Positions 6,731-12,678 of a stretch of 14,048 nt of DNA are shown here, in pieces. Position numbers and translations under genes: made by a program. Position 1 is the stretch's first letter, and each line of letters begins with the position of its first letter. Source of the DNA: Campylobacteraceae bacterium (GTDB lineage: Bacteria; Campylobacterota; Campylobacteria; Campylobacterales; Sulfurovaceae); assembly GCA_027030605.1 (NCBI GenBank), contig JALVEV010000064.1, forward strand, positions 1 through 14,048. Reading direction: 5' to 3'. Under the pieces are notes generated by a model, which was not told the DNA's origin, did not search any database, and saw only the letters and a program-made list of their open reading frames with translations.

Positions 6731-6970
6731 ATGAAATTGAAATTAGCTAGAACGACGATATCGGCGAAACCAAAAGCAATAGAGCTGGATAAACTTGAAG
6801 AAGATTTAGATAAAAAATCTATTTTTTATTTTGATAAAGAGAACTCGCATAAAGATTTAAAAGCACTAATTGAGCATTTTGAAGAGAAAACTTACTCTGT
6901 TTACATGAGAGAGGTAAAGTATGGACTCAATGATGATGAGTATCTTTATGAGGTTCATATCGTAAAATAA
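6731..6970 (+). CDS. HP0268-family small nuclease-like protein (79 aa)
   Basis: The sequence (MKLKLARTTISAK..., then KKSIFYFDKENSHKDLKALIEHF and YLYEVHIVK) matches the length and pattern of H. pylori HP0268. That protein has an Smr-like fold and has been reported to nick DNA and cut RNA at purines. The cellular role is not settled. I prefer the ATG at 6731 over an in-frame TTG at 6725, because AAGGA (6720-6724) is then six bases away and the product begins MKL like its relatives. The TTG would lie directly against the ribosome-binding site. The gene is first in an operon with miaB, seven bases before its start. The same pairing occurs in Helicobacter and Campylobacter, which suggests a link to RNA metabolism. 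Confidence 0.82.
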   Translation: MKLKLARTTISAKPKAIELDKLEEDLDKKSIFYFDKENSHKDLKALIEHFEEKTYSVYMREVKYGLNDDEYLYEVHIVK

Positions 6971-6977
6971 ATATACA

Positions 6978-8276
6978 ATGAAAAAATTATACATAGAAAC
7001 TTTAGGTTGTGCTATGAATGTTCGCGATAGTGAGCATATGATAGCAGAGCTTAATGCTAAAGAACCCTACGAATTAACCGAAGAGTTGGGTGATGCTGAT
7101 TTAATTATTATCAACACCTGTTCTGTTCGAGAGAAGCCAGTCTCTAAACTCTTTTCTGAAATTGGTGTTTTTAACAAATACAAAAAAGAGAGTGCTAAGA
7201 TTGGTGTGACTGGTTGTACAGCTTCACACTTAGGTAAAGAGATAATTAAAAGAGCTCCTGCGGTCGACTTTGTTTTAGGTGCTAGAAATATCTCTAAGAT
7301 TACTAAGGTATTGGAAGAGAAACATGCTGTTGAGATTGATATTAACCACGATGATAGCAGTTATGCTTTTGGTGAATATAGAACCAATCCATTTAAATCA
7401 ATGGTCAACATCTCTATGGGATGTGATAAGTCTTGTACCTACTGTATTGTTCCTGCAACACGAGGTGATGAGGTCTCTATACCTTCTGATTTGATTGTTA
7501 GTGAGATTGCGAAAGCTGTTAAGACAGGGGCTAAAGAGGTGATGCTTCTTGGGCAAAATGTAAATAACTATGGTAAACATTTTACAGCTAATGATGAGAA
7601 GCTAAACTTTACAGGCTTGTTGCAAAAAATCTCTAAAATTGAGGGGTTAGAGCGTATTCGCTTTACCTCTCCCCATCCACTACATATGGATGATGAATTT
7701 TTAGAGGAGTTTGCAAACAATCCTAAAATCTGTAAGCAGATTCATGTACCTCTACAGTCAGGCTCTACCTCTTTGCTTAAAGCGATGCGAAGAGGTTACT
7801 CAAAAGAGTGGTTCTTAAACCGTTGTGAAAAGATACGAAAGCTCTGTCCCGAAGCGACTATCTCTACAGATATTATTGTAGGCTTTCCAGGAGAGAGTGA
7901 AGAGGATTTTGAAGATACTATGGATGTGCTTGAAAAGGTACGTTTTGAACAGCTCTTCTCCTTTAAATACTCTCCACGACCTCACACGGCAGCAGCCGAA
8001 TTTGAAGAGCAGATTCCAAATGAGATTGCAGGGGCAAGATTGACCAAGCTTCAAGCGAGACATACTGAGATTTTAGATGAGGTTATGGATGCACAGATGG
8101 GCAGAGTCCACAAAGTCTATTTTGATGAGTTAAAAGCAGGTGGAAAAGTCTCTGGTCGTTCCGATGATGGAAAACTCTTCTTTGTAGAGGGTAGTGAAGA
8201 GCTTTTAGGAGAGATTGTACCTGTTAAAGTCACCAAGGTCTCACGAGGAGCTTTAGAGGGTGTAGTGTGCAACTAA
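6978..8276 (+). CDS. miaB: tRNA-2-methylthio-N6-isopentenyladenosine synthase MiaB (432 aa)
   Basis: MiaB is a radical-SAM methylthiotransferase that adds a methylthio group to i6A37 in tRNAs reading UNN codons. The N-terminal UPF0004 domain has the three cysteines of the auxiliary 4Fe-4S cluster: C11 (TLGCAMN), C48 (NTCSVREK) and C80 (TGCTAS). The radical-SAM core begins at about 140, with C149, C153 and C156 in MGCDKSCTYCIVP. Typical segments follow: LLGQNVNNYG, HVPLQSGS and DIIVGFPGESEEDF. A C-terminal TRAM domain occupies about 370-431. NTCSVREK favours MiaB over the RimO and MtaB relatives. There is no strong Shine-Dalgarno sequence, so translation may depend on coupling to the preceding gene. 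The end overlaps the acyltransferase gene by 10 bases. Confidence 0.95.
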   Translation: MKKLYIETLGCAMNVRDSEHMIAELNAKEPYELTEELGDADLIIINTCSVREKPVSKLFSEIGVFNKYKKESAKIGVTGCTASHLGKEIIKRAPAVDFVLGARNISKITKVLEEKHAVEIDINHDDSSYAFGEYRTNPFKSMVNISMGCDKSCTYCIVPATRGDEVSIPSDLIVSEIAKAVKTGAKEVMLLGQNVNNYGKHFTANDEKLNFTGLLQKISKIEGLERIRFTSPHPLHMDDEFLEEFANNPKICKQIHVPLQSGSTSLLKAMRRGYSKEWFLNRCEKIRKLCPEATISTDIIVGFPGESEEDFEDTMDVLEKVRFEQLFSFKYSPRPHTAAAEFEEQIPNEIAGARLTKLQARHTEILDEVMDAQMGRVHKVYFDELKAGGKVSGRSDDGKLFFVEGSEELLGEIVPVKVTKVSRGALEGVVCN

Positions 8277-8905
8277 TCCCCTTTACGAAAAAGGAGTTTT
8301 TTCGTAAAGTAGGGGTTATTGTTATTCCTCCTCTTATCTTCTTTTTTATGCGACTCTTTTGGTTGACCTATAGAAAAAATTACCACTTTATAGATGAACC
8401 GATAGATACACAATGTATGGCGATTACTTGGCATGGTGAGCTTTTTATCTCACCTCAGGTCTATCGTACACTACGTAAAACTCACAAAACTTCAGCCATT
8501 ATCTCTCAACACCATGATGGAGACCTTATTGCTAAAACGCTCTCTTTTTTTAATATAGTTGGACTTAGAGGCTCTTCTAAAAAGGGTGCAAAAGCAGTTT
8601 TGCTCTCTGCTATTAAATCTCTAAAAGAGGGTTACTCTGTTATGGTTAGCCCTGATGGTCCAAGAGGTCCAAGACACAGTATGAGTGAGGGAGCAGTAGC
8701 TTTAGCTAAACGAGCGAATTTACCTCTAATGGTAGTGAACTTTCAAGCCAAATCCTATTGGCAATTAAAGAGTTGGGATAGGTTTGTTATTCCTAAACCT
8801 TTTACCTCTTTAGATATTTATCATCAGGTTTTAGATGTCTCTAAGATGGATAGAGATGAGGCTAAAATCTATTTAAAAAAACAGATGTTAACATATACAA
8901 TGTAA
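8267..8905 (+). CDS. DUF374 / lysophospholipid acyltransferase-family protein (212 aa)
   Basis: A hydrophobic segment at about 14-33 should anchor the protein to the inner membrane. Family motifs follow: TWHGELF (54-60), SQHHDGDLIA (80-89), RGSSKKG (101-107) and SPDGPRGPRHSMSEGAVALAK (128-148), which match DUF374 proteins of the lysophospholipid/lauroyl acyltransferase group. A role in acylating lipid A or phospholipid is inferred from the family; the substrate is unknown. The start is GTG at 8267, overlapping miaB by 10 bases, with GAGGG six bases upstream, which supports translational coupling. An equivalent gene follows miaB in Helicobacter and Campylobacter, so this is conserved synteny. 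After the stop lies a 170-base AT-rich gap (8906-9075) with no gene seen. Confidence 0.82.
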   Translation: MQLIPFTKKEFFRKVGVIVIPPLIFFFMRLFWLTYRKNYHFIDEPIDTQCMAITWHGELFISPQVYRTLRKTHKTSAIISQHHDGDLIAKTLSFFNIVGLRGSSKKGAKAVLLSAIKSLKEGYSVMVSPDGPRGPRHSMSEGAVALAKRANLPLMVVNFQAKSYWQLKSWDRFVIPKPFTSLDIYHQVLDVSKMDRDEAKIYLKKQMLTYTM

Positions 8906-9064
8906 GAGAAAAAAGATTTTTTTTAAAGTTAATATTTCTAAAGCAAAATTAAAGATTTATACTACTATTATTTAAAATATTTTTAAAGTATATACTTATA
9001 TAAAAAATATAATATACAATAAAAAATATAAAATAACATAAGCTGTTAATTATGAAAGGTCTGT

Positions 9065-9070
9065 TATAAT
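9065..9070 (+). promoter_or_regulatory. -10 box (TATAAT) at the recombinase start; leaderless mRNA predicted
   Basis: TATAAT ends five bases before the recombinase ATG, so the transcript should start at the start codon itself. No ribosome-binding site is present between them. It marks a new transcription unit after the AT-rich gap. Confidence 0.55.
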
Positions 9071-9075
9071 TTTGA

Positions 9076-9915
9076 ATGATTAGTTTAAAAGAAAATATTA
9101 ATAGTTTCCTTTTCTACTTGGAAAAGGTTAGAGGCTATGCTTCCAGTTCAGTTTTGACTTATGCAAATGTATTAAATGAACTACTAGAAGAGAGTCATTA
9201 CTTTGAGGAGGAGGGGCAGATAACTTTAGATATTACCCCTCTACGTCTAAAAAATATTAATAATTCTAAAAAAACTATCTCAAAAAAACTGTCGGCTGTT
9301 CGTTCTTTTGTAAAATTTATGAGAGAACAAAAAGAGATTGAGATTAGACTCATTGGGGATTCTATGATTAAAGTTCCAAAGACCCTACCTAAACCTCTTG
9401 ATAAAAATATTATAGATGAGATATTAAAAAGTGCCAATGCGAAAGAGTCATTAATTGTTACTTTACTATATGGTTTAGGCTTACGTATTTCAGAACTTTC
9501 AGCTCTGAAGCTTTCAGATATCTCAAAAGAGTGGGTTTTAGTAGTGGGAAAGGGAAACAAAACTAGAGAAGTACCCCTTTTAGAACCAATCTATAAACAG
9601 ATAGAGGCTTATAAAAAGCAAGAGTCTCCAAAAGAGTTTTTGTTTGAGAAGCGTGGTGAGGCGATGAAGAGTAGTCAAATACGCTACCTCTTTAGTAAAC
9701 TCTTCAAAAAGAGTGGTATTAAGGCAACACCTCATCAGCTTCGTCACTCATTTGCCACTCATCTGCTTCATCATGGAGCTAGAATTTCAGATGTAAGTGA
9801 GTTGTTAGGACACAGTTCAATGGTCTCGACACAAATCTATACTCAGCTAGGCAGTAGTAAAAAATTAAATGAGTATGCAAAGGCTCACCCCTTATGCACT
9901 AAAACAGATAAATAA
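9076..9915 (+). CDS. XerC/XerD-type tyrosine recombinase (279 aa)
   Basis: The N-terminal SAM-like DNA-binding domain spans about 1-95 (SFLFYLEKVRGYASSSVLTY, KKTISKKLSAVRSFVKFM). The catalytic domain contains the full residue set: R137 in GLGLRISELSALKL, K159 in GKGNKTREVPL, H220 and R223 in HQLRHSFATHLL, H246 in LLGHSSMV, and nucleophile Y255 in TQIYTQL. Such enzymes cut and rejoin DNA through a 3'-phosphotyrosine, for example to resolve chromosome dimers at dif or to move integrative elements. The length fits XerC/XerD; the XerH proteins of Helicobacter and Campylobacter are longer, about 350-360 residues as I recall, so I assign no symbol. No partner recombinase, att site or phage gene is visible, so a housekeeping role is at least as likely as a mobile one. 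The next gene follows after 23 bases. Confidence 0.88.
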   Translation: MISLKENINSFLFYLEKVRGYASSSVLTYANVLNELLEESHYFEEEGQITLDITPLRLKNINNSKKTISKKLSAVRSFVKFMREQKEIEIRLIGDSMIKVPKTLPKPLDKNIIDEILKSANAKESLIVTLLYGLGLRISELSALKLSDISKEWVLVVGKGNKTREVPLLEPIYKQIEAYKKQESPKEFLFEKRGEAMKSSQIRYLFSKLFKKSGIKATPHQLRHSFATHLLHHGARISDVSELLGHSSMVSTQIYTQLGSSKKLNEYAKAHPLCTKTDK

Positions 9916-9938
9916 TAAGATATAAGTTAGGAGAAACG

Positions 9939-11216
9939 ATGCAAAACCAACCCTATGTAACAATAACGCACTATAAAGAGAGAGAGTTCTACTATTTAAA
10001 CCATGCTATTCAGACCCAAGAGGGGTTTATTCCAAAAGATATAGAGCAGTTTCATGAGAGTGAAAAAGAGAAGTTTATAGAGAGAATTCGACAGTTACAG
10101 AAAAAGTATCCTAAACATCAAGTTATCTCTCTCTCACTTACGTTTAATCAAGTGGTTAAAGATAAAGAGGACCCAACTAAAGCGTGTGCAAAACTCTTTA
10201 AAGAGAACTATGTTATTCAAGATAAGATAGATATTGGTAATCTACCTGTTACTCTCTATTTTTCTCCTTTTGCATTACTCTATGAGGAGTATAAAGATAA
10301 GTTAGGAGAGAAGAAGTTAACGCTACTTATTGGACTCTTTGACCGTAAACTCTATATTATGTTTGCAACAGCTGATAAAGTTCATCAAAGTTGGATTATT
10401 GGAACGCGTGGTTTAACAGAGAAGCAGATTGCAGATAGGGTTTATAAAAGTATGAAAGCCTACTATAAAATATCTTATAAGTTTGCAGACCAAGTTGAGA
10501 TGTTGGTCAATGACGACTCACCTAAACTACTTAAAGTTCTACGAGAAGAGCTATCGATGAAGATTTTACCTACACAAAAGACTATTCATTATCTTCTGCA
10601 TCATATGGGGTCAGACCAGAATCTTTTCATAAGTAGTTTTATAAAATCGTATCTTGCAGGAAATCAGGCTCAAGAGGCATCTTCTATAAATCAAGAGATG
10701 GTAGCCCTTCACTCTAAAGAAGAGTTAGAGAATGTTACAGTAAATAGCCTTGATGATATTCGATTAAATACTCCTGTCGATAGTTTAAGTGATGAGCATA
10801 GTAAAACATCATTTTTAAAGAAAGAAACATCTAGTCGAGGAGGGGTCTCTAGCCAAAAGGTTCCTGTATCTTTATTCTCTTTTATACCTCTACTTTTTGT
10901 TTTGCTTATAGGAGGATATTTCTTTATGCAAGAGAGGAACTTAGAAGAGCAGAGAAATTTGATTGTCTCTCAATCTTTAGCACAGAGTAATAATACACTG
11001 CTTTCTATGACCTCTAAAGATGTCTTTGGTGCAATGGGAAAAAATGCTGAACTCCAATCGGCTACTATCACTACAGATAGTATTAAGTTAAAAGGGGTAG
11101 TTTGGGGAATTGAACCTTTACGAAATTCACTGGATGAACGTTTTTCCAATGGTGAATTTGTTATTAAACCACTTGAGAACTTTATGACAGAGTTTTCATT
11201 TAAATCGAAAATCTAA
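9939..11216 (+). CDS. Unassigned bitopic membrane protein (425 aa), possible GspL/PilN-like component
   Basis: I do not recognise an assigned function. Residues 1-310 are soluble and without a signal peptide. About 100-190 alternates strands and helices (NLPVTLYFSPFALLYEEY, LTLLIGLFDRKLYIMFATAD), which could be an actin-like or GspL-type cytoplasmic fold. A Ser/Thr-rich linker (245-308) leads to a single membrane helix at about 311-330 (LFSFIPLLFVLLIGGYFFM). It is followed by a short charged coil (QERNLEEQRN) and a small C-terminal domain (to 425). A large cytoplasmic domain, one helix, a coil and a small periplasmic domain is the GspL or PilM-PilN plan. AGGAGAAACG precedes the ATG, and a similar but smaller membrane protein follows. 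Campylobacter has two unassigned genes in this place after the DUF374 gene, as I recall (Cj0456c/Cj0455c). Confidence 0.75.
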   Translation: MQNQPYVTITHYKEREFYYLNHAIQTQEGFIPKDIEQFHESEKEKFIERIRQLQKKYPKHQVISLSLTFNQVVKDKEDPTKACAKLFKENYVIQDKIDIGNLPVTLYFSPFALLYEEYKDKLGEKKLTLLIGLFDRKLYIMFATADKVHQSWIIGTRGLTEKQIADRVYKSMKAYYKISYKFADQVEMLVNDDSPKLLKVLREELSMKILPTQKTIHYLLHHMGSDQNLFISSFIKSYLAGNQAQEASSINQEMVALHSKEELENVTVNSLDDIRLNTPVDSLSDEHSKTSFLKKETSSRGGVSSQKVPVSLFSFIPLLFVLLIGGYFFMQERNLEEQRNLIVSQSLAQSNNTLLSMTSKDVFGAMGKNAELQSATITTDSIKLKGVVWGIEPLRNSLDERFSNGEFVIKPLENFMTEFSFKSKI

Positions 11217-11228
11217 GAGGAATATTTA

Positions 11229-11654
11229 ATGTTAGAAAACTTAAAAAATCAATCAATGGTTACAAAAATACTATATCTGTTAGCACTCTTATTGTTTATT
11301 GCGTGGGTCATCCCTACTATGCTCTCCTACTACTCAAATATGGAACGTTATCAAGATAGTAAACAAGAGATTTCTAAACTTTTATCTAAATATAAAATAG
11401 ATAGAGAGACTCAACCTTTTACAAAAGAGCTATTTCAGCAAACCACAGAGAGCATCTTTGACAAGGTAGAAGTAAAGAGACTTGATTCAAATAGATACCA
11501 TATTGATATTGAGATGAAGAGAGAGGATTTAAAAAATTTCCATAATTTTATAGATACCCTCTCTTTACGTTACTATGTTCAGATTGATGGTGAGTTGAAG
11601 TTTGAAGCGAAGGAGGATACTGTTTATGCCTCCTTTATTGTTTCAAAGTTGTAG
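11229..11654 (+). CDS. Unassigned bitopic membrane protein (141 aa), possible GspM/PilO-like partner
   Basis: A short cytoplasmic start is followed by one membrane helix at about 14-34 (ILYLLALLLFIAWVIP). A helical, probably coiled-coil stretch spans about 35-60 (YSNMERYQDSKQEISKLLSK). A compact C-terminal domain of about 75-141 has a strand-helix-strand-strand pattern (RYHIDIEMKREDLKNFHNF, YYVQIDGELKFEA, TVYASFIVSKL). This is the plan of GspM/PilO proteins, which pair with GspL/PilN through the coiled coil and a ferredoxin-like domain. That assignment is inference from architecture only. GAGGA precedes the ATG, 12 bases after the end of the 425-residue gene, so the two are cotranscribed and likely form a complex. 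No strong terminator is seen in the 64 bases that follow. Confidence 0.75.
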   Translation: MLENLKNQSMVTKILYLLALLLFIAWVIPTMLSYYSNMERYQDSKQEISKLLSKYKIDRETQPFTKELFQQTTESIFDKVEVKRLDSNRYHIDIEMKREDLKNFHNFIDTLSLRYYVQIDGELKFEAKEDTVYASFIVSKL

Positions 11655-11707
11655 AGGTAACTTTTTTAATAAATAAAGATTTAGTGATACTTTAACAAAA
11701 AAATAGC

Positions 11708-11713
11708 TAAAAT
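11708..11713 (+). promoter_or_regulatory. -10 box (TAAAAT) of the WYL regulator; leaderless start predicted
   Basis: GCTAAAAT ends five bases before the ATG at 11719, with no ribosome-binding site between them. The spacing matches the recombinase promoter. The box has one mismatch to consensus, so confidence is lower. Confidence 0.45.
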
Positions 11714-11718
11714 AACCG

Positions 11719-12678
11719 ATGACTACACAAGAACGGTTATTATATATTATAGAGAGATTAGCAAAAGAGCCTTGCTCAACCAAAAAGCTTACCCAAGAGA
11801 TTTTTGAGACAACCGATAAAAATAAACAACGCCTTGTTCAGATGGATATTAGCTTGTTGAAAAACCATTTTAAAGATAAAATGGTTACTCTCTCAAAACA
11901 ACATAAATTTATAGAGCTTCCCTACTTTATCAAAAACATTACCACTAACGATGGAATTAAGATGAAAGAGTTGATTGAGTTTATGATGGTTTTTGATAAC
12001 AAAATGCTCTCCCTATTTGAAAAAGAAGAGCCACTTTTAATTAAAAAGCTTCGAGATGATATTAAGAGTATCTATCTTATTCACGAACCCCCTTTAGAGA
12101 TACTCAATTCAGTTTTTTTAGAAGATATAAAAAGAGCCATTAAAGGAAGACGCTATGTGACTCTAAGCTATAAGAGTAATATGTTTGAAACTTATACAGA
12201 TGTACAGATACACCGTATTATCTATGCTAGTGGTAATTGGTATATTGCTATTCATGACTCTACTTGGGACAAAAAATATAATCTTTTACGTATCAATTTT
12301 ATTAAAAGCCTAAAAGTAGAATCAAAAACTTTTCATAGAGATATAGAGATAGAAAGAGCTATTGACAACTTTCAATCACTCTTCTCTAAACCTGATGCAG
12401 AACCTTTTGAAGTGATTGTAGAGGTCTCTTCAAAAATTATGAGGCACTTTAAACACAAAAAACATCTAAAGTCTCAAAAGATTATAGAAGAGAGTAAAAG
12501 AGGGTTGAGGATTAGTTATGAGGTTACAGACCCTTTGGTAATTGTACCACTTATAAAGCAGTGGATGCCCTATATAGTAGTTATCTCACCTAAAAGTATT
12601 CAAGAGTTATTATGTAAAGATGTAGAATTTTTTTTAAAAAAACAACAAGGGCTACTCCATGATAAAAAAACTATTTAA
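11719..12678 (+). CDS. WYL-domain transcriptional regulator (319 aa)
   Basis: Residues 1-65 form a winged helix-turn-helix-like DNA-binding region (QERLLYIIERLAKEPCSTKKLTQEIF). A helical linker reaches about 130. The WYL domain, about 134-202, contains GRRYVTLSYK (143-152), IHRIIYASGNWYIAIHD (164-180; the namesake motif as WYI at 174-176) and YNLLRINFIKSLKV (187-200). A C-terminal WCX-like extension follows (PFEVIVEVSS near 229-238, VTDPLVIVPLIKQWMP near 269-284). WYL domains bind ligands such as nucleic acids or nucleotides and often control defence and DNA-damage genes. The gene overlaps the next by 20 bases, so the two products are made together. The regulator therefore probably controls, or works with, the HEPN-TAXI protein and may autoregulate. 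Its ligand is unknown. Confidence 0.85.
   Translation: MTTQERLLYIIERLAKEPCSTKKLTQEIFETTDKNKQRLVQMDISLLKNHFKDKMVTLSKQHKFIELPYFIKNITTNDGIKMKELIEFMMVFDNKMLSLFEKEEPLLIKKLRDDIKSIYLIHEPPLEILNSVFLEDIKRAIKGRRYVTLSYKSNMFETYTDVQIHRIIYASGNWYIAIHDSTWDKKYNLLRINFIKSLKVESKTFHRDIEIERAIDNFQSLFSKPDAEPFEVIVEVSSKIMRHFKHKKHLKSQKIIEESKRGLRISYEVTDPLVIVPLIKQWMPYIVVISPKSIQELLCKDVEFFLKKQQGLLHDKKTI

Noticed and set aside
8906..9064. AT-rich gap with A- and T-runs as a terminator or small gene
   Set aside because: The A-run and T-run near 8911-8925 have almost no loop, and no other stem or reading frame stands out.
9040..9075. Possible dif-like site before the recombinase (TTATGAAA near a partly inverted TATAAT)
   Set aside because: No clear pair of 11-base arms with a 6-base spacer. 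The similarity is within AT-rich background and overlaps the -10 box.
9198..9560. 120-codon open frame on the minus strand within the recombinase gene
   Set aside because: It lies wholly inside a gene with complete catalytic motifs, and its product is low-complexity with no family resemblance.
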